The notes under the pieces were generated by a model, which was given only the letters and a program-made list of their open reading frames with translations, had not been told where the DNA came from and did not search any database. Of a stretch of DNA of 64,000 nucleotides, positions 33,884-43,660 are shown in pieces. Both the position numbers and the translations under genes were made by a program. Within the stretch, counting starts at the first letter, position 1. Every line of letters starts with the position of its first letter. Origin of the DNA: Cognatishimia activa (lineage in GTDB: Bacteria; Pseudomonadota; Alphaproteobacteria; Rhodobacterales; Rhodobacteraceae); assembly GCF_017798205.1 (NCBI RefSeq), contig NZ_CP060010.1, forward strand, positions 3,162,001 to 3,226,000, given 5' to 3'.

Positions 33884-35568
33884 GAATGCTCTTCCGCAGC
33901 CGTCGCGGCCAGCGCGCGGTTATAGGCCTTAAGCGCATCTACCTGATGCAGTGCCCCCAACAGCTCCGGCGCTTCGCCGCCGCCCTTTAGACGCACGACG
34001 GGTATGAAGGCGATATTGGTGGCGTCAAAAATCGGCATCGCCTGCTCCAGCGTCGCCCCTGCCCCTAGATAGATGTCCTGCTCAATCTTCTGCCAACAGG
34101 CCTCTTCCGTGGCGCCGCGTTCGGGATCAATCGGCTTCATCACGCGCGTTACATTGAACATCGCCAAGAGATAGGCCTGAGGCCCTTTGGCGACGTGAAT
34201 ATTGCGCCTTTCAAGCTGCGTCAGGAAATAAGACCCATCCACAAGCCGCGATCCCAAAGCGGTTGAGATCGAGACCGTCACCATCACGGCCACGCCGGTC
34301 TGCCAGTCTCCGGTCAGTTCAAAAACGATCAGCGTGGTCGAAATCGGCGCTCCGAGGACGGCGGCGGCGACGCCCCCCATGCCCGCCAAAGCATAAAGCG
34401 TGATCGAGCCCGAGAAATCCGGAAAGATCGGTGTGGCGATCAGGCCAAAGGCCAATCCCGTCAGCGCTCCCAACATCAGCGCCGGAGAGAACACCCCGCC
34501 GCCCATGCGTCCCGCTAAGGTGATCGCGACGGCTATGATTTTAAGGATCACAAAGACAATCGCCTCATGCAGCAAGAGCTGCCCTGTCAAGGCATCCGAC
34601 GTCGTCTCATAACCCACACCGATGATATGCGGGAACCAGATCGCCATAAGGCCCAAGAGCGCTCCGGAAATCATCGGGCGCATCCAGCGTTTGATTTTGA
34701 ACTGATCCACCACATGGGTGGACATGTCATCAGCCCAAAAGATCGTCCACATCAGGGACACGGCAACAATCCCGCAGACCGCGCCGAGGATCAGAAAGGC
34801 CGGAAGCTCCTGATAGAAGGCCAAGGTGGATTCCATCGGCAGCATGAATTCGGTGACGTCTCCGAATTCGAGGCGGTTGATGACGGTGCCTGCGGCTGAC
34901 GCGATGACAATCGGCGCAAAGGCGTGCACTGCGAAATGGCGCAGGACGACTTCGAGCGCGAAAAGAGCGCCCGCGATTGGCGCGTTGAAACTGGCCGAAA
35001 CCGCAGCCGCCACGGCGCAGCCCAACAGATCCCGCCCTGTGATCCCGTCGGCTTTGATGCGGTTGCTGACCCAACTGGAAATCACCGCGGCCATATGCAC
35101 GACGGGGCCCTCTCGGCCTGTCGATCCGCCCGAGCTGAGCGTTATGAATGAGGAAAGAGCGGAGGCGATGCCCGATTTGATGTTCACGCGTCCTTCATGC
35201 AGCGCCGCGCCTTCAATCACATCCGCAGGCCCCTGCGCTCGCGCATCAGGTGTCATCCGGTCCAGAATGATACCGACAATCAGCCCACCAATGATCGGAA
35301 TGATCAGCACCCAATACCAAGGCAGGGACTCTGCAAATGTTCTCAGCTGAGACACATCATCCGTGCCATAGAGAAACGCCTGAAGCGCCTCGATGCCTTT
35401 GCGGAAAAACAGTGCCGCAAAACCCGAGGCAATCCCGATCATCAACGCAATAAGCCAGAACTGGATTTGGTTCGGCCCCCGTTTTAGCAGGACTTTCCAG
35501 CCACCATGACAGCTGCGCCCAGCGTGGCGCACAGAGTCGGCTATGAAGGATCCAATCGGGTTGGGCAT
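33880..35568 (-). CDS. CLC-family chloride channel/transporter with CBS-like tail
   Basis: A 562-residue CLC protein. The gating glutamate motif is GREGP, the second anion loop is GGGVFSPALMLGA, and FNAPIAGALFALEVV is the helix that carries the proton glutamate in E. coli ClC-ec1 (FNAPLAGILFIIEEM). At the position of that Glu203 there is a Val here, as in animal CLC channels. The first anion motif, GSGIP in ClC-ec1, has changed to QGPAD. The last 100 residues form a degenerate CBS-type regulatory region. Whether it is an antiporter or a channel is open. Ends 4 bases inside the MFS stop. Confidence 0.9.
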   Translation of the reverse strand: MPNPIGSFIADSVRHAGRSCHGGWKVLLKRGPNQIQFWLIALMIGIASGFAALFFRKGIEALQAFLYGTDDVSQLRTFAESLPWYWVLIIPIIGGLIVGIILDRMTPDARAQGPADVIEGAALHEGRVNIKSGIASALSSFITLSSGGSTGREGPVVHMAAVISSWVSNRIKADGITGRDLLGCAVAAAVSASFNAPIAGALFALEVVLRHFAVHAFAPIVIASAAGTVINRLEFGDVTEFMLPMESTLAFYQELPAFLILGAVCGIVAVSLMWTIFWADDMSTHVVDQFKIKRWMRPMISGALLGLMAIWFPHIIGVGYETTSDALTGQLLLHEAIVFVILKIIAVAITLAGRMGGGVFSPALMLGALTGLAFGLIATPIFPDFSGSITLYALAGMGGVAAAVLGAPISTTLIVFELTGDWQTGVAVMVTVSISTALGSRLVDGSYFLTQLERRNIHVAKGPQAYLLAMFNVTRVMKPIDPERGATEEACWQKIEQDIYLGAGATLEQAMPIFDATNIAFIPVVRLKGGGEAPELLGALHQVDALKAYNRALAATAAEEHS

Positions 35569-35693
35569 GGTGCCTAGGGCCAGTTAATCCACTCCAGCTT
35601 TACGCCTGAGCAGCGGGTGTTGAAAGCCCTGAGGCCTCAGAATTTATCAACTGTTGCGAAACATAGTCTTAAGCCTGCGCAAAAGGCCAGCAA

Positions 35694-37349
35694 TCAGGCA
35701 ACTCCCGCCAAAAGCGCCTTGGCCGCCTCGCGCGCGGGATCGGTGACCACGTCGCCCGAGACCATCCGTGCGATTTCGTCGACGCGCTCTTGTTCGTCTA
35801 GTGGCACGACTGTTGAGAGGGTCACATCCCCTTCGACGCGCTTCTCGACACGCCAGTGATGCGCGCCAAGAGCGGCCACCTGCGGTGAGTGCGTGACCAC
35901 GAGGATCTGCCCGCCCTTCGCCAAGGATGAAAGACGACGGCCTACAGCATCCGCAGTAGCGCCGCCCACGCCTCGGTCGATCTCGTCAAAGATCATGGTG
36001 ATCTGACTGTCATCGCCACTGAGGCAGACTTTCAAAGCCAAGAGGAAGCGGCTGAGCTCACCACCTGATGCGATTTTCGCCAGGGGCCCTGAGGGCGCAC
36101 CGGGGTTCGTGGCGACTTGGAAGGACACGGCGTCGATGCCCTCTGGGCCTGCCGTATCGGCCGAGATCTCTGTGGTGAAAACCGCGCGTTCCATTTTCAG
36201 CGGCGCAAGTTCTTTCATGACCGCAGCGTCCAGAGACTTCGCGGCCGTTTTGCGAGCCGCACTGAGTTTTTCTGCTGCTTTATCAAAGGCATCGCGCGCG
36301 GCCTTCGCCGCTGCTTCCAATGCTGCGATATTGCCTTCGCCTGCGTCCAGCGCCTCCATCTTGGAGCGCATATCGTTGGCAAATGCGCCCAGCTCGTCAG
36401 CGGTTACGCCATGTTTGCGCGCCAAGGCGCGGATCGCGAAAAGACGCTCTTCGATCTGTTCGAGTTCATGCGGGTCAAAGCTCAATTGATCCAGACAGCG
36501 CTCAACCCCATTGACCGCCTCGCCGAGCTCTCCCATGGCCCGCGCAAGCGCTGCCAAAGGTTCCTCCAAGGGCTCGCCCACCTCAGCCACAGCGCCCTCG
36601 AGCCAACGGCTGGCGTCACCCATCGCCCCTTCTGCCCCGTCAGAGCCAAGCGCATGAAACGCCTTGGTCACGTCTTCGCGCACGCGCTCCGCGGCTTGCA
36701 TCAGACGACGACGCGCGTCTAGGTCGGCGTCTTCGCCGGGTTGAGGATCCAGTTGATCCAGCTCTGTGACCGCATGGCGAAGGAACTCTTCCTCGGACTT
36801 CATCTCGGCCAGCGCAGACTGAGCTTGCAGCAAAGATTTCTGAGCCTTTTGAGCAGCTTGCCACTTGGCGCGCACGTCGGCTTTCAGATCACCAACATCG
36901 GCGAATTGATCCAGCAAAGCGCGGTGGCCCTTTGGGTCCAACAAACCGCGATCGTCGTGCTGACCATGCAGTTCCACCAGATGATCCGAGAGCTGGCGCA
37001 GCACTTCGCCAGAACAGCGCCGGTCATTGACCCACGCCGTCTTGCGTCCGTCTTGCGTATTCACCCGGCGCAACAACAATGTGTCACCACCCGGCAGCCC
37101 AGCCTCTTCAAGGATCGCATGAGCGGGATGGGCGTCAGGCAGATCGAATTCCGCGACAACCTCGCCACGCTCGGCCCCTGCCCGTACCAATTCCGCGCGA
37201 CCGCGCCAGCCCAGCACAAAGCCCAAGGAATCCAACAGGATCGACTTGCCCGCGCCGGTTTCACCGGTCAGCACATTCAACCCGGGTTGAAGATCCAACT
37301 CCAACCGGTCGATGATCAACATGTCCCGAATTTCCAGCGCCCGAAGCAT
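35694..37349 (-). CDS. recN: DNA repair protein RecN
   Basis: A 551-residue SMC-like ATPase that acts on double-strand breaks. Walker A is TGETGAGKSILLDSLG near residues 28-43; a long coiled-coil middle follows; the C-terminal ATPase half has GELSRFLLALKV and MIFDEIDRGVGG (Walker B). Length is normal. It is transcribed from the same strand as bamD, 30 bases after it, so bamD-recN probably share a transcript; LexA control is usual for recN but I cannot identify a site. Confidence 0.96.
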   Translation of the reverse strand: MLRALEIRDMLIIDRLELDLQPGLNVLTGETGAGKSILLDSLGFVLGWRGRAELVRAGAERGEVVAEFDLPDAHPAHAILEEAGLPGGDTLLLRRVNTQDGRKTAWVNDRRCSGEVLRQLSDHLVELHGQHDDRGLLDPKGHRALLDQFADVGDLKADVRAKWQAAQKAQKSLLQAQSALAEMKSEEEFLRHAVTELDQLDPQPGEDADLDARRRLMQAAERVREDVTKAFHALGSDGAEGAMGDASRWLEGAVAEVGEPLEEPLAALARAMGELGEAVNGVERCLDQLSFDPHELEQIEERLFAIRALARKHGVTADELGAFANDMRSKMEALDAGEGNIAALEAAAKAARDAFDKAAEKLSAARKTAAKSLDAAVMKELAPLKMERAVFTTEISADTAGPEGIDAVSFQVATNPGAPSGPLAKIASGGELSRFLLALKVCLSGDDSQITMIFDEIDRGVGGATADAVGRRLSSLAKGGQILVVTHSPQVAALGAHHWRVEKRVEGDVTLSTVVPLDEQERVDEIARMVSGDVVTDPAREAAKALLAGVA

Positions 37350-37379
37350 CAGCCCACCCGAATTACGTTCCGGCGCCGG

Positions 37380-38231
37380 TTACAGCCACTTGCCCTTGAC
37401 CGTCTGACGATAAATGCTCGCCAGCCAACCGTTGCCCCGTGCTTTGGGTTCCAGCCCCTGGCCCGTCAACAGTCGATAGCTGTCTTCATACCATTCAGTC
37501 GAGCGGAAGTTATGCCCCAGAATGGCACCCGCGGTCTGTGCTTCGTCGGTCAGACCAAGCGAGAGATAAGCTTCAACCAGTCGATGCAGCGCCTCTGGCG
37601 TGTGAGTCGTGGTTTCAAAGTCCTCAACCACAACGCGGAACCGGTTGATCGAGGCCGCATAATTGTCGCGCTTGAGGTAATAGCGCCCGATTTCCATCTC
37701 TTTGGCCGCGAGGTGGTCAAAGGCCAACTCGAACTTCAGCACAGAAGACCGCGCATATTCGCTGTCCGGATAGGTTTCGATCACAGCACGCAGGGCTTGC
37801 AACGCTTGGAACGTGAGGCCCTGGTCGCGGCCAACTTCGTCGATCTGATCGTAATAGCTGAGCGCCAAGAGGTACTGCGCATAGGCCGCATCGTCATCCA
37901 CTGGGTAAAAATCGATGAACCGCTGCGCAGCGCTGCGGCTGTTTTCGTAATCTTTATCAAGGTGATAGGCATAGGCCTGCATGATCAAGGCGCGTTTGGC
38001 GTAGTCGGAATATGGATAAAGCCTTTCCACTTCCGAGAAATAGAACGCCGCATCATCCGGCGCGCGGTTTTCGATTTCATATTCGCCGCGCTCATAGATC
38101 TGGCGGGCGGTGAAATTCTCAAGCTCTGGATCCGGGGCAAAGAGGCCTGCACCTCGGTCACCACAGGCCGACAGCAAAAGTGTCGAGGCCAAAAGAACTG
38201 ATCCCAGTTTGCGTGACATAGAGACTGCCAT
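37380..38231 (-). CDS. bamD: Outer membrane assembly lipoprotein BamD
   Basis: A 283-residue lipoprotein of the BAM complex that assembles outer-membrane beta-barrels. The signal ends in the lipobox LLLSAC, with the lipidated Cys followed by GDRG. Five TPR-like repeats follow (ARQIYERGEYEIENR, FYFSEVERLYPYSDYAKRAL, SRSAAQRFIDFYP). ATG 38231 has AAGG 8 bases upstream; an in-frame ATG at 38252 would add seven residues and has no ribosome site. It sits between lpxC and recN, a common alphaproteobacterial order. Confidence 0.94.
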   Translation of the reverse strand: MAVSMSRKLGSVLLASTLLLSACGDRGAGLFAPDPELENFTARQIYERGEYEIENRAPDDAAFYFSEVERLYPYSDYAKRALIMQAYAYHLDKDYENSRSAAQRFIDFYPVDDDAAYAQYLLALSYYDQIDEVGRDQGLTFQALQALRAVIETYPDSEYARSSVLKFELAFDHLAAKEMEIGRYYLKRDNYAASINRFRVVVEDFETTTHTPEALHRLVEAYLSLGLTDEAQTAGAILGHNFRSTEWYEDSYRLLTGQGLEPKARGNGWLASIYRQTVKGKWL

Positions 38232-38346
38232 TCTGTTTACCTTTTTGAGCATCGCTTAAGACATAATGCGTCCCAAGCGTTTAGCATAGAATGTAGCGAG
38301 GAAAAAAGACTTTGGCGACGGGGCATTTGCCCTTGCCACATCAAAG

Positions 38347-39267
38347 TCACGCGACCGCCGGTACCTCTGACAGTCGTACGCCCATGCCCGGCAGTTTTGC
38401 GCAGGTGTTTTCAGAGCATTCCACAAAGCTATAGGCCATAGGATCCGCGAACAGCTTGCGCAGCAAGGCGTTGGTCAGTGCGTGCCCGGCACGGTGGCCT
38501 TTATAGGCCCCAAGGATCGGCGCGCCCGCTGTATAAAGGTCGCCCAAAGCATCCAGCATCTTGTGGCGCACAGGCTCATTGTCGCGACGCAGGCTGCCGG
38601 CTTCGATCTTGGACCCGTCAAAAACAATCGCATTTTCACCCGGAACACCGCCAAGGGCCAAACCGTTGGATTGCATCGCAATCACGTCAGAGCGGCGACA
38701 GAAGGTGCGGCTGTCGCACAGCTCGCGCACAAAGGTGCCGTTCGCCATATTCAGCGTATGTTGCTGAACGCCGATGGCCGCGTCTTCAAAATCGATGTGG
38801 AAGTCGATTTCCAGATTGTCCGCTGGGGTCAGTTCCGCCCAAGCATCGCCCACGTCTACACGGATCGGCTTTTCAACCTTGATCGCGCGGATCGGAGAGG
38901 CCTGCTCTTGCAGGCCGCGGGACAGAATGGTTTTCACGAAGGGCGCGCTTGAGCCATCCATGATTGGAACTTCAGGCCCATCAATTTCGATCAGAGCATT
39001 ATGCACGCCACAGCCTGCAAGGGCCGCCATGATATGCTCGATGGTCGAAACAGAAACGCCAGAAGAATTCTTGATTAGAGTGCAGAGAGGAGATTGTTCC
39101 ACATTGTCCCAACGCGCCGCGATCATCGGATCCCCGTCCAGCACGTCAACGCGGCGGAACCAGATACCATAGTCGGCGGAGGCGGGTTCAATCACCATAC
39201 GCACAGGCTTACCAGAATGTAGCCCGACCCCGGTGAAACGAATTGTAGAACGCAAAGTATTTTGCAC
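38347..39267 (-). CDS. lpxC: UDP-3-O-acyl-N-acetylglucosamine deacetylase
   Basis: The 306-residue zinc deacetylase that commits UDP-GlcNAc derivatives to lipid A. It shows the start motif TIRFTGVGLHSGKPVRM, zinc His in TIEHIMAALAG, FxRELCDSRTF pattern, and HKMLDALGDLYTAG and GHRAGHALTN near the C-terminus. It follows ftsZ in the transcription direction after a terminator, so it has its own promoter in the 200-base gap, which shows no clear boxes to me. Confidence 0.97.
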   Translation of the reverse strand: MQNTLRSTIRFTGVGLHSGKPVRMVIEPASADYGIWFRRVDVLDGDPMIAARWDNVEQSPLCTLIKNSSGVSVSTIEHIMAALAGCGVHNALIEIDGPEVPIMDGSSAPFVKTILSRGLQEQASPIRAIKVEKPIRVDVGDAWAELTPADNLEIDFHIDFEDAAIGVQQHTLNMANGTFVRELCDSRTFCRRSDVIAMQSNGLALGGVPGENAIVFDGSKIEAGSLRRDNEPVRHKMLDALGDLYTAGAPILGAYKGHRAGHALTNALLRKLFADPMAYSFVECSENTCAKLPGMGVRLSEVPAVA

Positions 39268-39427
39268 AGGCAGTCCCCAGTTTTACGGCTCCCCAACCGT
39301 AGGGAAAGCTCTAAAGGGCGCGGGCCGGTGAAACAATTCAAAGATTGCGACGGGTCGAAACATGACATGCACAGATCGGCATATTTTCGCCAAAACATGC
39401 ATAAGCATCTGATTTAAAACAAATAAA

Positions 39428-39445
39428 GCCGCCTAACAAGGCGGC
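39428..39445 (-). terminator. Rho-independent terminator of ftsZ
   Basis: GCCGCCT pairs with AGGCGGC around a 4-base loop; read leftward it is followed by TTTATTTGTTTT. It lies 25 bases after the ftsZ stop. Confidence 0.92.
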
Positions 39446-39470
39446 CTTACTTTGTTACAAACTGTAATCT

Positions 39471-41036
39471 TTAGTTGGCTTGACGCCGCAGGAAGGCTGG
39501 GATTTCGATACGATCCTGCTCTTCTTCTTCCATTGGTGCCGGCTGCATTTGCGGCTCTTGGCGCGCGACCTGAGCACCTGCGTCCTTGGAATGACCTGTC
39601 ATGCGACCGATCAAAGAGTTGATACCGAATTTACGCTCTTCTGGCTGAGGCGCTGGCTCAACTGCAACGATCTTTTCGCGTTCCTGTGGTGCGGACGGCA
39701 CCTTGGAAACCGCGGTGCGCAGACGTGCGAGTGCCTCTGGAGACGGCGTGCCCGGTGCTGGTGCTTTTGGCGCGACAAAAGCCTCTGGCTCATCGTCCAC
39801 ATAGTCTGTTTGCGGCTGGAATTGCGCGACCTGCGGCTGATAGGCCGGAGGTGGCAGGTCATCTGTTGCCGCTGGGGTCTGCTCTTCGAACAGATCTTCC
39901 ATCTGATCCTCAGAGGCCGCTTGTTCTGCATCAAACTCGCTGAACAGTGCAGGCTCTTCTGGTGCAGTTGCCGGCGCGGCAGCAACAGGTGCTGGCGCTG
40001 GCTCTGGTTCGGCTTGCTTCAGCGGCTCGGACAGTTTGCGGCGCGCCACTGGGGTGTCCATGATAACTTCGCTTGCATCGATGCCGGTCGCGACGACGGA
40101 CACGCGCATGCCACCATCCAAGGACGTGTCCATGGTGGATCCAACGATGATATTTGCTTCTGGATCAACTTCTTCGCGGATGCGGTTGGCTGCTTCGTCC
40201 AGTTCAAACAGGGTAAGGTCTTCGCCGCCGGTGATGTTGATAAGCACACCACGCGCGCCACGCAGGCTGATTTCGTCCAAGAGTGGGTTGGCGATGGCTT
40301 TTTCCGCCGCCTGGATCGCACGATCCTCGCCGGTTGCTTCGCCGGTGCCCATCATGGCTTTGCCCATCTCGTCCATCACGGCACGAACGTCTGCAAAGTC
40401 GAGGTTGATAAGGCCCGGACGCACCATCAGGTCGGTCACGCCTTTGACGCCTTGGTAAAGAACATCATCGGCCATCGAGAAGGCTTCGGTGAAGGTGGTT
40501 TTCTCATTCGCCAGACGGAACAGGTTCTGGTTTGGAATGATGATAAGAGTGTCGACGACTTTCTGAAGCGCTTCAACGCCGGCTTCCGCCTGACGCATGC
40601 GCTTGGCGCCTTCGAATTGGAATGGCTTGGTGACGACCCCAACGGTCAAAACACCCAGCTCGCGGGCCGCTTGTGCGATGATTGGGGCCGCGCCGGTACC
40701 GGTGCCGCCGCCCATGCCTGCGGTGATGAAACACATATGAGAGCCAGCGAGGTGATCGACGATCTGTTCGATGCTCTCTTCTGCTGCGGCCGCACCCACG
40801 GTTGGGCGTGCCCCTGCGCCAAGGCCCTCGGTGGCTTTGACACCCAGTTGAACCCGCGCCTTGGCATCATTCTGTTGAAGCGCCTGTGCGTCTGTGTTCG
40901 CGACGACGAAATCGACACCCTCAAGCTCTTTGGCGATCATATTGTTGACCGCGTTGCCGCCTGCCCCGCCAACACCGAACACGGTGATACGTGGTTTGAG
41001 GTCTTCCTGCTCCTGGAAGGTCAGATTCAATGCCAT
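39471..41036 (-). CDS. ftsZ: Cell division protein FtsZ
   Basis: A 521-residue tubulin-like GTPase that forms the division ring. It has [19 protein letters not shown], the GTP loop [13 protein letters not shown], and [11 protein letters not shown]. After residue 320 comes a long acidic, Pro-rich linker typical of alphaproteobacterial FtsZ, ending in the FtsA/ZipA-type peptide [11 protein letters not shown] place the start at ATG 41036, matching the family N-terminus; the ATG at 41081 would add 15 residues and cannot be excluded. Last gene of the dcw run before its terminator; the 369 bases upstream hold its promoter. Confidence 0.97.
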   Translation of the reverse strand: MALNLTFQEQEDLKPRITVFGVGGAGGNAVNNMIAKELEGVDFVVANTDAQALQQNDAKARVQLGVKATEGLGAGARPTVGAAAAEESIEQIVDHLAGSHMCFITAGMGGGTGTGAAPIIAQAARELGVLTVGVVTKPFQFEGAKRMRQAEAGVEALQKVVDTLIIIPNQNLFRLANEKTTFTEAFSMADDVLYQGVKGVTDLMVRPGLINLDFADVRAVMDEMGKAMMGTGEATGEDRAIQAAEKAIANPLLDEISLRGARGVLINITGGEDLTLFELDEAANRIREEVDPEANIIVGSTMDTSLDGGMRVSVVATGIDASEVIMDTPVARRKLSEPLKQAEPEPAPAPVAAAPATAPEEPALFSEFDAEQAASEDQMEDLFEEQTPAATDDLPPPAYQPQVAQFQPQTDYVDDEPEAFVAPKAPAPGTPSPEALARLRTAVSKVPSAPQEREKIVAVEPAPQPEERKFGINSLIGRMTGHSKDAGAQVARQEPQMQPAPMEEEEQDRIEIPAFLRRQAN

Positions 41037-41405
41037 CAGAATGTCCGCCTGTCTTGCCCCGAATTTACGGGTGTTTTTCATCTACTCTCTAATAGTCATA
41101 GCGTTCACAACGCGCTACGTCACGCCCAAAAGCGGTATCAGCCACAAAATATGGCCAAAATACGACTTAGACCCGCGTGATTTCGCCCAAAATGCAAAAT
41201 ACAGTGGGAATCTGAGGGTTAGGACACAAAAAGAGGGATTGGACGGCCCCTTAAGGGCAGTCGGCGTGTGGTGATTCACAGGTTTGGCGAAGCTGCTCTG
41301 CCTGCCAGTGGCACGTTTTGTGCCTTTGTAAGACTCACCTTAGCCGAATCTATCCTTGCTGTCGACGGTCAGTCCTTCTGATGGGGTAGACTATTCATGA
41401 TGGGC
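41037..41405. promoter_or_regulatory. ftsA-ftsZ intergenic region with four GANTC sites
   Basis: The only long gap in the lower dcw cluster, presumably carrying the ftsZ promoter. It contains GANTC sites at 41208, 41273, 41332 and 41346, the recognition sequence of the CcrM methylase that couples transcription to the cell cycle in Caulobacter. No gene larger than a chance ORF is found. I could not assign -35/-10 boxes. Confidence 0.55.
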
Positions 41406-42740
41406 CTACCAATTCGCTTTAAACCACCGCACGGCGCGGCGGAAACTTTTGACGCCGTGATGTTCAACCGGCAGGTCGAAATCCCAGCATTCATCTTGCG
41501 GGCGGGTCGCAAAGAGACACATACCAACCGAAGAGCTGAACCCCGGCCCTGTCGTGGCCTGTGGCAGGCCATGGACGCGGATCGGACGACCCAGACGCAC
41601 TTGCTGCCCGAGGATACGGCTTGCGAGTCCATCAAGACCCGGCATCTGGCTCGCGCCGCCGGTCAGAACGATTTTCTGGCTTGGCAGATGCTCGAACCCG
41701 GCGGCATCGAGACGTTTGCGGGCTTCTTCGAGGATTTCTTCGACGCGAGGACGGATGATCCCAATAAGTTCCGCGCGGCTGACCTGACGGCGGTCATGTT
41801 CCCAATCGCCGGTCTCGCCATTGATCTCGATCATCTCGCGATCATCCATGCCGGTGGCCTGAACGCCGCCGTAGAAAGTTTTTATCCGTTCAGCCGTCGC
41901 GGCGGGCACCTGAAGGCCCATCGAGATATCGCTGGTCACGTGATCCCCGCCCATACGCACCGCATCGGCATAAATCATGTGTTTCTTCATAAAGATCGAA
42001 ATGCTGGTTGAACCGCCGCCAAGGTCGATACAGGCCGCGCCCAGTTCTTGCTCGTCTTCAACGAGAGCCGCGAGCCCCGACACATAGGCCGAATTCGCGA
42101 TGCCCGCGAGCTCCAGATCGCAGCGCTTTACACAATGGGCAAGGTTCGCGACGACCGAAGCGTCCACAGTCAGCATATGCATATCACAGCTGAGGTTCTG
42201 CCCCACCTGGCCGCGTGGATCGCCAAGACCACTGCGGTGATCCAGCGCAAAGTTCACCGGATGGGCATGCAGAACCTCGCGCCCTGCCCCGATGTCGGGA
42301 GTTTCGCACCTAGAGAGCACGTGGGCGACGTCATGTTCAGTAACTTCCTGCGCCATCACCTCGACGCGGCCATCCAGACCGTAAGAGCGAGGAGACGCGC
42401 CCGAGAAACAGGCAATCACATGATCAACGCGGATCTGCGCCATCTTTTGGGCCGCTTGCACCGCCGTCCGGATCGCGCGTTCCGTTTCCTGCATCGCCGA
42501 GATCTCGCCAAAGCGTACGCCACGCGACCGTGTCGACGCGGCTCCGATCACCCTAAACCCGCTTTGCCCCGCCAAAGGTCCGATACCATCCATGTCTCCG
42601 ACTTGGTCCACGCCATCAAAGCGCAGAACCAAACAGGCGATTTTCGAAGACCCAACGTCCAAAATCGCAACAACACCACGTTGCATCGCGGCTTTTCGCA
42701 TGGCGCGCATCGCGCGTTGTGATTGATAGAGGTCGCCCAT
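41406..42740 (-). CDS. ftsA: Cell division protein FtsA
   Basis: A 444-residue actin-like protein that tethers FtsZ to the membrane. Conserved blocks: VAILDVGSSKIACLVLR (phosphate 1), AACIDLGGGSTSISIFM (phosphate 2), IVLTGGASQMPGL (adenosine). The C-terminus FRRAVRWFKANW is the amphipathic membrane helix. The ATG at 42740 overlaps the ftsQ stop in TAATG, which fixes the start and rejects the ATG at 42779. Confidence 0.96.
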   Translation of the reverse strand: MGDLYQSQRAMRAMRKAAMQRGVVAILDVGSSKIACLVLRFDGVDQVGDMDGIGPLAGQSGFRVIGAASTRSRGVRFGEISAMQETERAIRTAVQAAQKMAQIRVDHVIACFSGASPRSYGLDGRVEVMAQEVTEHDVAHVLSRCETPDIGAGREVLHAHPVNFALDHRSGLGDPRGQVGQNLSCDMHMLTVDASVVANLAHCVKRCDLELAGIANSAYVSGLAALVEDEQELGAACIDLGGGSTSISIFMKKHMIYADAVRMGGDHVTSDISMGLQVPAATAERIKTFYGGVQATGMDDREMIEINGETGDWEHDRRQVSRAELIGIIRPRVEEILEEARKRLDAAGFEHLPSQKIVLTGGASQMPGLDGLASRILGQQVRLGRPIRVHGLPQATTGPGFSSSVGMCLFATRPQDECWDFDLPVEHHGVKSFRRAVRWFKANW

Positions 42741-43660
42741 TATTCTTTTACCCCCAAGCTCGTTTTGCGCACATCCCACCAGTTCTCGACAGAATTCTCC
42801 GCAACCCTCAACGTCGGCCTATTGCCGATCCGCAGATCGACCACCGACACGTCTCTTTCTAATAAGTCCTGCACCTGCGCCATCGCTACGATGCGCTCCA
42901 GCGCGCCGACCGCTCCGTTTTCAGGCAGCATGATGCGTTGATCTCGATCCAGCACGATGTCCCAGCGCCGATTTCCGACCCAAGCCAAGCCGCGCACCCG
43001 ATCGCCCAAAGGCGCTGCAACTTTCAGCAATTGCAGTGCTTCTTTAGCATGCACATCAGCCCCAACGCCCGCCATCAACGGCAGATCGCCATGCGCCAGA
43101 CGCCCTTTTGCAGCCGAAACCACAAACCCTTCGGCATCCACCAGCTGCAGGCCATCCTGCGTGCGCCACAAGAGGACCGGCGTCCGTTCTTCAATCGCGA
43201 TCTGCAGCACATTGCCATCGATCTTGATCTGAGCCGACTTGACCGGAGACAGCCCCAAAAGTGTCTCACGCATCGCGGCCACATCGATATCAAAGCTGCT
43301 GATGGGAAAATCTGTATGCAGAACTTCTCGAATGTCGCCAGCCAGGATCGGGCCCGCCCCATCGATGGTCATCGCGCCAACCATGAACTCGGGCCGCTCC
43401 ACAAAACTGGTGCGCAGATCTTGCAGCATTAGGAAGAAGTTATCCGAGCGCTCTTGATCCGCGAAATAGGCATTGACTGCCAAGACGGCGAATACAAAAG
43501 GCGCAACAACGCGCAGAGCAAAGCGAAACAGCGGCGTGAGCATCATCCGTTCATAGCGATACCAGAAACGAGACGGCGCGGGATCCGACTTGGCCGCGCG
43601 CGGCTGTGGTTTAGGAGCCGGACGATAATAGCTGGGACGCGTCGCAGTTATCTGTTGCAT
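42740..43660 (-). CDS. ftsQ: Cell division protein FtsQ
   Basis: A 306-residue bitopic divisome protein. A basic, Pro-rich cytoplasmic tail of 45 residues is followed by a membrane helix at about 46-66 (FRFALRVVAPFVFAVLAV), a POTRA domain with FDIDVAAMRETLLGLSPVKSA-like pattern, and the beta domain with LLWRTQDGLQLVDAEG. ATG 43660 has GGAGG 7 bases upstream. Its start lies within the ddl gene by 13 bases and its stop overlaps ftsA by one base. Confidence 0.94.
   Translation of the reverse strand: MQQITATRPSYYRPAPKPQPRAAKSDPAPSRFWYRYERMMLTPLFRFALRVVAPFVFAVLAVNAYFADQERSDNFFLMLQDLRTSFVERPEFMVGAMTIDGAGPILAGDIREVLHTDFPISSFDIDVAAMRETLLGLSPVKSAQIKIDGNVLQIAIEERTPVLLWRTQDGLQLVDAEGFVVSAAKGRLAHGDLPLMAGVGADVHAKEALQLLKVAAPLGDRVRGLAWVGNRRWDIVLDRDQRIMLPENGAVGALERIVAMAQVQDLLERDVSVVDLRIGNRPTLRVAENSVENWWDVRKTSLGVKE

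Noticed and set aside
39480-41180. Open frame of 566 codons antisense to ftsZ
   Set aside because: Cys/Trp/Arg-rich shadow of ftsZ with no family resemblance.
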